A DNA stretch of 64,000 nt, from positions 3,614,741 to 3,678,740 of the forward strand of contig NW_023503293.1 of NCBI RefSeq assembly GCF_014529535.1, given 5' to 3'. Position 1 is the first letter of the stretch; every line of letters begins with the position of its first letter. Below the pieces are notes generated by a model that saw only the letters and a list, made by a program, of their open reading frames with translations, was not told the origin of the DNA and made no database searches. Both the position numbers and the translations under genes were made by a program. The DNA is from Bradysia coprophila (Eukaryota; Arthropoda; Insecta; Diptera; Sciaridae). This document shows, in pieces, positions 37,085-47,995 of the stretch.

Positions 37085-40000
37085 ATGACCAAAACGGTGG
37101 TCCATTTAAAACACAATGAATTTGATGTTGATGCAATTTTAAGTGAATTGGGAGGTTTTGGAAAATTTCAAATAATTAACTTTTCACTCATCTGTATATC
37201 CATAATTATATCGGCTGTAACATCATTGACATTCTTATTTACGACAGGAAGTCTTAATTATCGGTAAGTGATAGGATTTTGTGGGTAGTGTTGTTCTTGT
37301 CTCTATTTCTATCTGTATTCAACCTGTAAATATTTCATTAAAATACAGTCATCTTGGTATGTCAACTAACTAAAATAAAGTTTAATAAAGTAACACCTTC
37401 GACACAATTAGTTTTATTAGATTGATACAAAATCTATTACATCAATTGTTTTAACATGCATTTTCTGTATAAAACAGGAATCACACTGACGAGTGATCAT
37501 TGCTTATATTTGGCTTCGATTGGTTCAAACTTCTATTTCGTAACGCTAAAGTAATAAATCAGTTCTCTGTGTATACTCTCAATGTTATTCTTAAACAAGT
37601 CACAATATTCGGAATATCAATTCTTAAATTCTAAAATAAATTCCGAAAAATTCTTAAAGTTCTTAAATATAAGAAATTTAGGAACTTTGAGAATTTTCAA
37701 GAATTAATTCTCAAAAATTCTTTTAATTTTCAAAAACTCCTGATAATTGACAAGAAATTCACATGATTCCTTTAAATTCTTGACAAAGAATTACCGAAAA
37801 ATATCCGATTACTAAGCCCTGTTCTCAAAAGATACGCAATCAAAAGATATGTTTTATCGACCGAAATGTTTAGAAAATGTGTGGATCTTCTTCTTCGCCT
37901 ATATAACTCCCTAATAGACTAGGTACATACTTAATGAATGGTACCTATAAACATTACCTATTGCATATTGCATCGATGAACGAGTGTACAATCAAACTGT
38001 ACACTTATCATAATAAGTTCTCACGCTTATTTAAATCAGAAACAATTAAATGTCTATTTAGAACGCGAGGGGTAATTAACTAGATGAATTTGGTGGCATC
38101 ATGAGCTTCTATATGATGTTCGGGATGAAGGTGTACTAAAACAAAAATTCAGATTACAGAGAATAATTGGGAAATCAGTACATTTCCTTTACTGTAATTG
38201 TAAATTTACTCGAGGACACAGCTTTTCTCTAGCTGTTTTGTCGCTCGATCTTTAATTCAAATTGTATCTTAATTGCACTTAGTAAGGCCATTAATTTTAG
38301 AAAAGAAAAGTTTTTGAGATTTAGGAAAATTAACAAACTTTGAATACTTACTTTGTAAATGAAAAAGCATGATCTTTCTTCGTCTTCTTCCAACTATAAA
38401 TTTTGTATTCAACTAAACTGTGTGAATCACAATTCATTTACTTTTGAAAATAAATTGAAAAATTATCCGTTGTGAGTCAGGGCCACGTTGGAATGGAAAA
38501 TAAACTGTTCGCAGACGACAAGCAATCACCATTGTATTTTTGACAAATCTATTACTTATATGTATTGATCTTACAACTTCTAACAGATGCATCATACACA
38601 ATAGATAGATCATCTTCAAGATACGGTACTTTCAGACGTAACCTCACTTAAGGCGTATTATTTGGTCAATAAATAAAATAAATAATAAACATTAAGTTTC
38701 GTTAAACGTTTCGTTCATTCATTCATTTGTATTAGATTTTTTTAACGTGGATGGCAATTTAAACGGGCTTGAAGATAATCTATATTTCAATTCGATAGTC
38801 TTAACGTATATTTTGATGTATAAAATCGAGTTAGTCATCGACATCAACACCAACTATGTCTGCAATTAACTTAGAATAATGACTACTGAAGACAGTTCAC
38901 AAATTATTGGTAGAAAAAATTTGAATACGAATGTGTCTTTTTCCAGATGTAAAATATCAATATGTGATGCCGAACCTGCTGAATATGAACCCCATTGGCT
39001 TATTAACGCCGTTCCATATGACCGTGCAGTTCCGGAAAAATGTTTCCGTTACATAAACACGATCGAAAACACTTCGCAATGTTATGATGTAAACTTGTTC
39101 AACACAACTAATAGAGTTCGTTGTGACGAATTCATTTATGAAACGGACGAAGTGACGTTGCTGAACGAGGTAAGTATCAAGTTTGATGAGCTTTCGTCGA
39201 ACTTTTATATTGTGGTAAAGATGAACTATAGTCCGGGCTCCTCTAAAATCCATTTTCAGTTTGATCTTACGTGTGAGGAAAATGAGTGGAAGTTGACGTT
39301 TGTCGGTACTGTAAATGGAATTGCATTGCTCGTGGCCATCCCAATTTTAGGTCATCTATCCGACAGGTACGACTCAAGGTCCAGTTACATTAATGTCAGA
39401 TTTAAAGGTTCATTTTTCACAGATATGGTCGCCGTACGCTCTTTGTTCTTGGTTTATTTGGCTCAGCCATTTTCGGTTTATTGAAGTCATTTTCAAGCAC
39501 ATACACGATGTACATTCTGTACGAGTTTCTCGAAGCTGCAATAGGAGCAGGAGCGTATGCTACGTCATTTATATTAGCAATGGAACTGCTAGAACCGAAT
39601 AAACGTGTCATTGGTGGAACATTAATAGCCTGCAGCTATACAATTGGTGAAATTTTGTTGGGCGTTATCGGAATGACTGTTACAAATTTTCGGTCACTGT
39701 TACGAGTATCGTACACACCGTTGCTTGCAGTAATTTCTTACTTTTGGCTTGTGCCAGAAAGTGTGCGGTGGCTGGCGATTCAAGGTAGAAGAGAGGAGGC
39801 TACAAAAGTTATTCTACGTGCAGCCGAAACAAATTCAATAAAATTATCGGATTACGTTCTCGATATGATCAAAGCGTCGAATTCTGCTACAGATAAAAAT
39901 ACCGTCACAATTAAGAATGACGAATCCAGAGACGTTGACTGCACAAAACAGCAATCATTTTTCGCTATTTTTCGATCAAAAATTCTTCTCAAAAGACTCA

Positions 40001-40578
40001 TAATTTGCTCGTTTTGCTGGATTACGAACGCTCTAGTCTACTACGGCCTTAGTTTGAATTCGGTGAATTTGGCTGGTTCCAAATACATCAACTTTATGCT
40101 CGTTTGTGCTGCTGAAATTCCGGGATATTTCATTACCGTTATGGTGATGGAAAAGGCAGGCCGAAAATGGTCTCTATGCGGCTCAATGATTGTATGTGGC
40201 ATTTCCTGTCTTGGATCTGAATATTTGCCAGAAGATGAGCCCATCTTTCGATTAGTATTGTTTCTCATTGGAAAAAGTGCAATTACCGTATCGTTCACGG
40301 TGCTCTACGTTTATACGGCCGAACTTTATCCGACAAATTTAAGGAGTAGTTTAATGTGTGCCTGCTCTATGATTGGCCGTGTCGGATCGATAGCGGCTCC
40401 ACAAACTCCGCTTCTTGTCCGGTACTATGCATCTTTGCCGTTGCTGTTGTTTGGGAGTATTTCCATAGCGTCTGGAGTGCTGGCATTAAGATTTCCCGAA
40501 ACTTTGAACACAAATCTACCGGACACTATTGAAGAAGCTGAAGAACTGGGAAGACATTCTCAAGACACCAAGGTGTAA
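37085..40578 (+). CDS. Organic cation transporter-like MFS protein (SLC22 family)
   Basis: Exons 37085-37263, 38947-39169, 39260-39366 and 39423-40578 join in frame to 554 aa; an in-frame ATG at 37067 would add six residues, and I prefer the A-rich context at 37085. TM1 (about IINFSLICISIIISAVTSLT) precedes the large extracellular loop with several Cys (RCKISIC, KCFRY, SQCYD, VRCDEF). The loop is followed by the MFS motif A, GHLSDRYGRR, formed across the exon 3/4 junction. Later come the SLC22 hallmarks PESVRWL and ELYPTNLRSS, with about 12 membrane segments overall. The protein should be a plasma-membrane facilitative transporter of organic ions; the substrate cannot be read from sequence. 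Intron 1 is 1.7 kb, the others 90 and 56 bp. An AATAAA lies at 40716. No defects seen. Confidence 0.9.
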
Positions 40579-40984
40579 TTTTTTGTGATATTTATTAACT
40601 TCAATTCAAAGTGCTGATTTTGTGTGTGAATGGGTGTGTACTGTGCAGACATTTGTGATATGATTTTTGTTAAATTTTTATGTTAAATTTTCGACACAAT
40701 AATAGACGTAGCGTAAATAAATATTGGTTACAACAGATTATCGGTTTAAAACCTTTTACGAACAGCGGAATATTATTACAGAATCCTTTCCTTTTTTTGA
40801 TCGAAGCATATTGGCGATAAATTGAAACAAAATGTACTCTTTTCTAGCGTAAAAACTTTGTTGCGACTCAACGGTAAGTGCTCCAAAACAGCGACAGTTC
40901 AAAAAACACCTGTGTCAAAGCACGTAGCTTTATTTGACGTGCTAAAACCTCTATTAATCTGCTAGGTGCTTTGGCTCTGCGATA

Positions 40985-42075
40985 CATCAAATTGAAAGGT
41001 ATTGACAAAACGAATCCGAATATCGAGATTTTATGAAAATCAGGTGTAAATATCTAAACTTAAGGAAAATCGAGTTAGTCAATCAGTAGTTATAGGCGAG
41101 AAGGCGAGGAAAATATCGCGTTTTGTTTGTTTTGCCTGTTTTTCAAGCATATCTCCGAATATTTTCGCTCGAAAATCGTGTACGCTATTATATATTAAAT
41201 GAAAGGTATTGACGAGACAAAACCAATTTTTTTTTATGAAAAGCAGGTTGATCGATCAGTAGCAACCAAAACAGTGTGATTTGCTTGTTTTACACGTTTC
41301 TCACTAGTTTTTCCAGCATTGTAGAGAAATTCCATTGAAATACAGCCTCCGTCAACCAGAATCGCTACGATTCAAGAATATCCATAACATTCTCATATAC
41401 GATTCCAATAAAATTTCTCTACTTTTACTATGCCCCATTTTATTGGTGGGTCAGGGCCCTTGCCTGACTGAATTTCTCAATCAATTTTTGCGATATAAGT
41501 ATATAAGTATATAAACACTGAAGGCACCGCAGATCTGCAAAAACACGCGGATCCCTACTTTCGGGTGAATATAATTTTCATAACGTTGGACACAAGTAAA
41601 ATCGAGTGAAAATCACCCTAAATATTCGTAACTTGACAGTTGCAATCTGCACCCTGACTTATTTTCTTATAAATTTCGCATTTCTTTTAATGTATCCAAA
41701 ACAAATATTTAGAATAAACAAGGCGAGCTAAGACTTGCATTTTCAAACGATCGAAGTTCCAATTGTCTGCTATAAAAGGTGTTAAAAATTTATTGCTTAC
41801 GTATTACGTATCGTCATTTTATAGATACGGGGGAACACACCACTTCTGAAGATTTTACATATAAAAAAAAATCACCACATCGTTATGGCGACGAGAATCG
41901 TCACAGAAGGTGAATTTTTGTATGAAATCCGCCATTTTATCTTCAACTGTGGTGTGTCACCCGCGTATTTGTCTGCAGGACCTCTTCAAAGTTTACAGCC
42001 TTGGAATTTTTTTGCTCAAAAATAGTGTGCGGATATGGCAAATGAATGTGTATTGACGAGACGAAACAAAATATT
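40985..42075. repeat. Three diverged copies of a GAAAGGTATTGACRAGAC repeat
   Basis: AAATTGAAAGGTATTGACAA (about 40989), AAATGAAAGGTATTGACGAG (about 41198) and AAATGAATGTGTATTGACGA (about 42042) are followed by similar AAAATCAGG/AAAGCAGG/TGTGTAGG segments. The first two are about 209 bp apart in tandem, and the third is separated by an inserted MITE. It looks like an old degenerate tandem repeat. Confidence 0.4.
41825..41968. mobile_element. MITE of the ATACGNGGGAACACACCAC family, copy 1
   Basis: The left end ATACGGGGGAACACACCAC pairs with the right end GTGGTGTGTCACCCGCGTAT. The interior contains AAAAATCACCACATCGTTAT and AGGTGAATTTTTGTATGAAA. The same structure recurs at 47157-47300, and in truncated form at 50567. 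Confidence 0.65.
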
Positions 42076-42174
42076 TAAAATTTGTGTAGGTGTATACTAA
42101 TTTATTTAAAAAAATCTGCCTGCGGCGCTCCTTATTCTCTTACAATTTCTTTATAAGGTAAGCACACAGAGAAA

Positions 42175-43222
42175 AATCCTGGATTAGATTTAAATCTTTT
42201 TCGGATTACATATAGGACCAAATTTATTTTTGGATTGAAATTGAAATCTAATTTTTCGAAAGATTACTTGCATTTAATCTTTCGAAAATAATCTGTCAAT
42301 GGATTAGATCGAAATCTTCCAAGAGATTTAAATTTTTTTTTATTTTGAAATTAAAAATTTTTTTACAACATTTATCTGAATATTGGGTCAGATTTATTTG
42401 TTTTATTTATTCTGAAATTGGGAATTTTATTTGTTTAGTTGAAATTAAATGTTTTTTTTTTACTTACTTTGATCAGGATTTGAACTCTTTCACCTCGGTA
42501 CCTCCGTATCTCCAGTCCTGTACTTTACCACTGAGCTATTGGGTTCTTAATCTTAGCAAGATTTAATTTCGAACCGTTGTTACGGAGATTTTAATCTTTC
42601 AAAGATTAAAAAATAATCTTCTGAACGAATCCTTTGTACCAACTGAGGTAACCATCATAGTAAACGAGTTCAAATCCTAATCGAAGGCAACATTTTTTTT
42701 CTTCATTTTTTTAATTATTCAATTAACGATTATTATATTTCATAAATCTGGATAAGCAACGATAAGGAAGTTGAACCTGGCAAAAGTATTGAAAAGTAGG
42801 AAAATATTATAATAAAACGATATTTTGCGCCCATATTTAATTGTACAATTGATTAAGAAGTATAACAGACCAATTTGCATGGAAGAATTTATTTAATTTT
42901 TTAACGATTTTCAACTCATAAATCAATATTCCTAAAGAAAAGCAAAAAAAAAGTCTCAAACATTAAGTGTGCTGTGGTTTTTATTTTTACTTTGAGTCGC
43001 TAACATATGAAAAAAAATTACACATCTACCATCTACTAGCTTCTAATCACAAACTATATACTATATACTATATATAAACTATATTTAATCCGAAACGTAA
43101 TCTATCGAAAGATTTTATTTTTGTAATCTTTGAAAAAAGATTGAAATGAAATCTTTAGAAAAATTTAAAATGTTCGTAATCTTTCCGTAGATTAAACATT
43201 TAATCCGACTTTTTTCTCTGTG
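42175..43222. mobile_element. CACAGAGAAAAA-terminated element with tRNA-like arms, about 1.05 kb
   Basis: Ends are CACAGAGAAAAATCC...GGATTA and the complementary TAATCCGACTTTTTTCTCTGTG, flanked by CA on both sides. The arms are dense in AATCTTTCGAAAGATT-type self-complementary units. Internally, the minus strand at 42475-42545 reads like a degenerate tRNA: AATAGCTCAGTGGTAAAG (A-box region) and GAGTTCAAATCCT (B box). A second GAGTTCAAATCCT lies on the plus strand at 42666-42678, so the tRNA-like part is present in both arms. No protein is encoded. The element class is not known to me. Confidence 0.5.
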
Positions 43223-43363
43223 CAACCGTGAAGTGTCCTAATGAAAGTCGATGTTAAGATGTCAGTGTAAAAGTGTAAATTTATATGAAACAAAAACGAT
43301 AGGACAACCTCACGGTTCATAAACCGTGAGTCGTCCTATGACGTTTGTATATGGGACGAAGTA

Positions 43364-43536
43364 ACTTATAAACTTTAACACATTGAAGGAGCCGAGGAAT
43401 AACTCCAATTAATTTTCTAAAAATGTAAAGTTTAACTTTTGAATTTTAGAAAATATTTGGAGGTATTCTTCGGCTCCTTACTTTCCAGCGTACCTTAAGT
43501 GCCTGCTCGAGCATTAATGTAATTAATAAGTTAAAG
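43364..43536. repeat. Dispersed palindromic repeat, copy 1
   Basis: The unit ACTTATAAACTTTAACACAT... contains GAAGGAGCCGAGGAAT and the mirrored ATTCTTCGGCTCCTT around a pair of TTTTCTAAAA/TTTTAGAAAA. A second copy in the same orientation is at 45964-46126. This copy has an extra TGCTCGAGCAT after TTAAGTGCC. It is preceded by a hairpin, CTCACGGTT / AACCGTGAG, near 43310. Confidence 0.7.
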
Positions 43537-43796
43537 AATGAATCTTTGCAATATTGTAGTGAAATCATCACTACCAATATAAATTACGGTAAAAATTTGC
43601 CCTGTACCAAAAAGAATCCGTTTCCAAACAACGATTGCACATATAAACCTACGAATCAATGTAACAAACGACCCCCGCACAGGCACATTTTATATAAATC
43701 CCTTGTATAAACAAACATATACGATTTGGATTTAACCAGCTAAATAAAATCTCACACACAAAAATTATGTAGCATTTACATAACATACAATTTTTC

Positions 43797-44280
43797 ATAT
43801 ACACAATTCAAACCTCACGCGTATAAACCAATCCAAAAAAAGCGTATACCTAAATTTTCCATTTCACGATACACAAACATAAGAAAGATCGAACACATAA
43901 GATCTGAATTATATCAATTACGCAATTCAGACCCCTCACATAGAAGTCAAACATATCTAACGTTCATCATTTTTTCATATACACGATCTGAATCGCACTC
44001 GTGTAATCCAGTTCACGAAAATCATATACCTAAATTTTCCAATTCATTATACACAAACATAAGAAAGATCGAACACATAAGATCTGAATTATATCAATTA
44101 CGCATTTCAGACCCCTCACATAGAAGTCAAACATATCTAACATTCATCATTTTTCCATGTACACGATCCAAATCTCACTCGTGTAATCTAGTTCACGAAA
44201 ATCATATACCTAAGTTTCCCAATCCGTTATATACAAATAAAAGAAAGATCGAATACATAAAGATCTGAATTACGCAACGT
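43797..44280. repeat. 180-bp tandem satellite, about 2.7 copies
   Basis: The segment AAGAAAGATCGAACACATAA recurs at exactly 180-base spacing (43881 and 44061), with a diverged third copy at 44241. Flanking segments ATCATATACCTAAATTTTCC and CAGACCCCTCACATAGAAG repeat in register. Copies 1 and 2 are nearly identical over much of their length, and the third is more diverged and shortened at its end. A partial diverged unit may precede the array from about 43705. Confidence 0.85.
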
Positions 44281-44377
44281 ACAATTGAACTCACGAAAAT
44301 ATATGAAACATTCTCATATACGAAAACTCAAGTTCTGGATTCACTATCTGGATTCTACCCGTTGATCCCTACTCATT

Positions 44378-44702
44378 CCCAAGTAGCATTTCAGAAAAAA
44401 TAACTTATTCGTTAGAATAACGTTGTAGCAACGTTGTCACAACGGTTTTGCAACCGTTGTTGCCCGGTTATAGTTTAACCTACGTCAATTAACCGTTGGA
44501 TAACAGTTAAACAACTAAAAAGTTAAAAATTTAAGGTAGAGCAACTATAATTTTTAACTTTTTCGTTGTTTAACCGTTATCCAACGGTTAATTGACGTAG
44601 GTTAAACTATAACCGGGCAACAACGGTTGCACAACCGTTGTGGCAACGTTGCTACAACGTTATTTTAACGAATAAGTTATTTTTTCTGAAATGCTACTTG
44701 GG
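44378..44702. mobile_element. Near-perfect foldback element, 325 bp
   Basis: CCCAAGTAGCATTTCAGAAA at the left end is exactly complementary to the right end TTTCTGAAATGCTACTTGGG. The arms stay paired for about 150 bp, through AATAACTTATTCGTT, CAACGTTG motifs, CCCGGTTATAGTTTAACC and TTAACCGTTGGATAAC, to a loop near 44530-44545. No coding capacity. The very high arm identity suggests a recent insertion or continuing correction between the arms. Confidence 0.8.
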
Positions 44703-45375
44703 TTATTATGTAAAGAACAATTTCCAGAAGGTATAAATAATACCGCTGGAGCGATTCAGTCTTGTCTTGTCTTTCGCGTCGTCGTGTTAATTTGCAAGCT
44801 CGTTGTGCGTTCAAAGAGTGAATCAAATAATCAATTAATTTTTTTTTTAAATTTAATTAAAGAAAAAAATCCTTACTACTTAGAAATATGAACTAGTGTT
44901 AACTTCAATTCATATTTTGTATGAAAGAATAACTTAGAATAATTAAGAAGATTCTATAACCAAATCTCGGGAACAAAATTTCTGTTAAAGTTAATATCTT
45001 TTATCGTGAATGAAGTGACAATATTTGAATACTAAAAGTACGAATTGTGTTCATTATTGAAATTCCATTTATAGAATTTAATCGACAATATTAAATTAAT
45101 TCGCTGCGTGAACGCCTATTTTGCCTTCCTTCAACCGCTTGGGAATCAAGGCAAGGTTCAATTCAGACCCGCGTTTAAAATAAGTACAGTTTAAAACAAG
45201 GTGAGAGTCGAACCTACAACTTTGTCACAACGAAACTTTTGAATTTACCGGCGGATTTGGCTGAACTTTTCAGTGTATGTTAAGGACGTAATTCTAAGAA
45301 ACTGATTTGAAGGAATTTTTATAAAAGCTTATAATTTCGGAGCTATGAGCGTGTTAAGCTATTGAGCTATATGAC

Positions 45376-45650
45376 CTATAACTCGGAAAATATGGCAGAT
45401 ATAAAGTTCGTTTAAAAGACAAATTTGTAGAGTTTAAGATTTCAGTCGACACGTGTTTCATGGTTTTCCTAAAATGTCGCTTATTTGGGAGCTATAGCGT
45501 TTTAAGTGCGAGCTATGTCAGCCATAACTCGGAAAATACGGCAGATAGAAAGTTCGTTTAAAAGACAAATTTATAGAGTTTCACATTCTAGTCGACACGC
45601 GTTTCATCGTTTTCCTAAAAAGTCGCTTATTTGGGAGCTATGAGCGTTTG
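45376..45650. repeat. 146-bp tandem duplication
   Basis: ATAACTCGGAAAATATGGCA (about 45379) and ATAACTCGGAAAATACGGCA (about 45525) begin two units that both run through AAAGTTCGTTTAAAAGACAA, AGTCGACACG and GTCGCTTATTTGGGAGCTAT. The copies differ by scattered substitutions. Confidence 0.75.
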
Positions 45651-45654
45651 AAGT

Positions 45655-45825
45655 GCGTCAAATTTTCGATTTTCGTCAAATTTTTGGATATTCGTCAGTT
45701 TTTAGATTTTAGTTAAATTTTCGATTTTTATCAAAGTTTTGATTTTCGTCAAATTTTCAAATTCCGTCAAATTTTCAAATTCCGTCAAATTTTCGAATTT
45801 TGTCAAATTTTTTATTTTGCAAGAT
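45655..45825. repeat. Short-period array of GTCAAATTTTCGATTTTC units
   Basis: Roughly nine units of 16-18 bp with consensus CGTCAAATTTTCRAATTY follow directly on the 146-bp duplication. Two adjacent units (TTTTCAAATTCCGTCAAA) are identical. Minisatellite without coding potential. Confidence 0.75.
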
Positions 45826-45963
45826 TATATTGCATTCTAAAAAAAAGTTTTTGCTGATTATTAATGCTCATGCGAAGGTGAATCGCGGTATTTCATATTA
45901 TAACTTTCAGCTCCTTTTATGAAATAGGACAACTCACGGTTCATATAGGACAACTCTCATATT

Positions 45964-46126
45964 ACTTATAAACTTTAACACATTGAAGGTGCCGAGGAAT
46001 ACCTCTAATTAATTTTCTAAAAATGTAAAGTTTAACTTTTGAATTTTAGAAAATATTTGGAGGTATTCTTCGGCTCCTTACTTTCCAGCGTACCTTAAGT
46101 GCCTTAATGTAATTAATAAGTTAAAG
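45964..46126. repeat. Dispersed palindromic repeat, copy 2
   Basis: Same unit and orientation as 43364-43536, with GAAGGTGCCGAGGAAT facing ATTCTTCGGCTCCTT. It is preceded by two nearby AGGACAACT motifs in place of the hairpin that precedes copy 1. The two copies are about 2.6 kb apart. Confidence 0.7.
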
Positions 46127-47100
46127 TTATAAAGTTAAAGTTACAATCTTTGGAATATCATTTGAAAGTGCTAAGCAACGATTTCTCTTCGTAAAATCAT
46201 TAAATGAATTAAACAAAATCTCGCTCGCTCCGCTCACGTTTTAAAATAAATGCCTTGACTTCACTGAAGGATAGTGTTATAGTGCAGTTGATAAGGACCA
46301 AAAAAAAGGTCGAACATTTACAAATCGGGTAGAGACAAATCAGTGATTGGATATTGTTTGGGATGTAAAAAAAAATTAGGTTATGGAAGGGTAGCCCAAA
46401 AATCCCCTCCATTCTTCCACCCCTTCGATGTTAAAATGCAGAGGCTTCGTGTATGATTTATTGTGAAGCGACGAATGAGCAAACAACAATGAGTAGGTAC
46501 TCAAATGAAAGCTAAAGTCAGGATTTCGCCCATTTCAAGGGAATGCGTTAAAACAATAAAGTTTGAAATAAGTTTCAACATAATTTGACGAAATAATCCT
46601 GAATAAAGGATTTATTTTGAATATTATAATGTTTATTTATATCAAGTATTATATATTTTAATATCTACATGTATCCATTTTTTTATAATAAAGTGTTATA
46701 GTGTAATTGAGTAAGTCAGTATCAGTGAATTTGTTGTGTCAGTACCCAACATCTCGCTATCCCTGCAACAGCGCCACCTAGCGCTACAGAGGTTAAAGTT
46801 AAATATTTTTTAGAAATTTGTTCATAACAGTATTAGTTTTCTCAACAGGAGCGTCGAATAAAAAAATATATCGCTCGTTTCGCTCGCGTCACAAACAGTT
46901 ACACTTTGGTAAAACAAAGTAGTCTACCTACTATTAGCGAAAATAATAATTTATCAACAAAAGAAGCGATAATCAAAATAAATTAATTCAAAAATTAGTG
47001 CCCCTAAAACAGAGAAAATAGTGACCTAATCACGAATTGGCTCCGCGCGGAAAAATTCTTTTTTTAGTCCCTGATTTTCATTGAGAGGTGAGTTTTTTCA

Positions 47101-47345
47101 TATTTCCTCCAAGGATGTAAACTTTGGGGAGATCACGCAGACCGCCATTTTATTAGATACGAGGGAACACACAACGTCTGATGATTTTACATTCAAAAAA
47201 CAATCACCACATCATCACAGCGATGACAATCATCAGAGTAGGTGAATTTTTGTATGAAATCATCCATGTTATCATCAAATGTGGTGTGTCACCCGCGTAT
47301 CTGTATCTGCGTGACCTCCCCAAAGATTACAGCCTCCTTGATTTC
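47101..47345. mobile_element. MITE of the ATACGNGGGAACACACCAC family, copy 2, with longer arms
   Basis: The core 47157-47300 matches copy 1. Here the palindrome extends further out: TCCAAGGATGTAAACTTTGG and GGAGATCACGCAG at the left mirror CTGCGTGACCTCCCCAAAG and TTACAGCCTCCTTGA at the right. The right flank of copy 1 (GACCTCTTCAAAGTTTACAG) also belongs to this longer arm, so the full element is about 245 bp. Confidence 0.65.
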
Positions 47346-47720
47346 CTCCGCTCCATAAAAATTTTGACATTAGACTATACCTATAAAGTATACTTTCATT
47401 GAGAAAAATCAAGGCTGTAAACTTTTAAAAACACAGCCTTACATACAAACAAATTCACCAAAATTGAATTTGTATGGCGTGGTGAATTTTGTGTGTGCTC
47501 ATATTCACAAAAAGTGATGTAGTTTCTCCCAAAGTATATAAACACATGCCAAAACTCAATACTGAACAACACACTTCCAACAACATTATGACGCCAAACG
47601 TCACGGATGCAACATAACAAATCTTACATTCACCCGAAACTTTGGATCCGTATTTCTTGCTATTCCCTGAGGATTTGCGTTACCTTCACTATGTCTATGT
47701 ACCTTGGTTTCTCCATCTCT

Positions 47721-47793
47721 GTGTATTTGGGACTAAACCTGTAATGAGTATATAGAAGAGAAAGGGGCAATACAGGTTTAGTCTCAAATACAC
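47721..47793. repeat. Hairpin 200 bp upstream of the caspase start
   Basis: GTGTATTTGGGACTAAACCT with GTA is complementary, with one mismatch, to TAC plus AGGTTTAGTCTCAAATACAC, leaving a 27-base loop. It may be a small MITE or part of the 5' region of the caspase transcript. Confidence 0.6.
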
Positions 47794-47995
47794 CGAAACG
47801 CACCACAAAAGTGAACGCACGATAAACACTTGACACTTATCTCGATCTTGCCTAATTTTGACATTTCAACAGGTTCATTATACGCACCACAAACCAAACA
47901 AACATTGTTGAATCGCTTACAGTTAGAGCAGTGCATTCGAATTCGATTTTGGAACGAATTGTGACCGTATTCCAATATCTAAGTGTAGTCCCAAA

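Larger units (their letters stand above)
40579..47995. other. Gene-free region rich in mobile elements and satellites
   Basis: No protein gene is seen for 7.4 kb. The region carries at least two copies of the ACACACCAC inverted-repeat family, the CACAGAGAAAAA element, a 180-bp tandem array, a 325-bp near-perfect foldback, a duplicated 170-bp palindromic unit, a 146-bp tandem duplication and an 18-bp array, each listed separately. CTCGCTCGCTCCGCTCACG (46222) and ATCGCTCGTTTCGCTCGCG (46870) are two related CG-rich islands of unknown origin. Confidence 0.5.

Noticed and set aside
38879-38946. Alternative start (MTTEDSSQ...) for the SLC22 transporter
   Set aside because: It is intron read-through before a clear TTTCCAG acceptor and would lack TM1.
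43797-44280. CRISPR-like array
   Set aside because: The whole 180-bp unit repeats, with no short repeat/unique spacer pattern, and the DNA is clearly eukaryotic.
45200-45225. B-box-like sequence on the minus strand (GTAGGTTCGACTCTCAC)
   Set aside because: The T stem has mismatches and the rest of a tRNA cloverleaf does not form.
43364-46126. LTR retrotransposon interpretation of the two direct repeats
   Set aside because: No gag/pol, no primer-binding site, and the repeats are internally palindromic, unlike LTRs.
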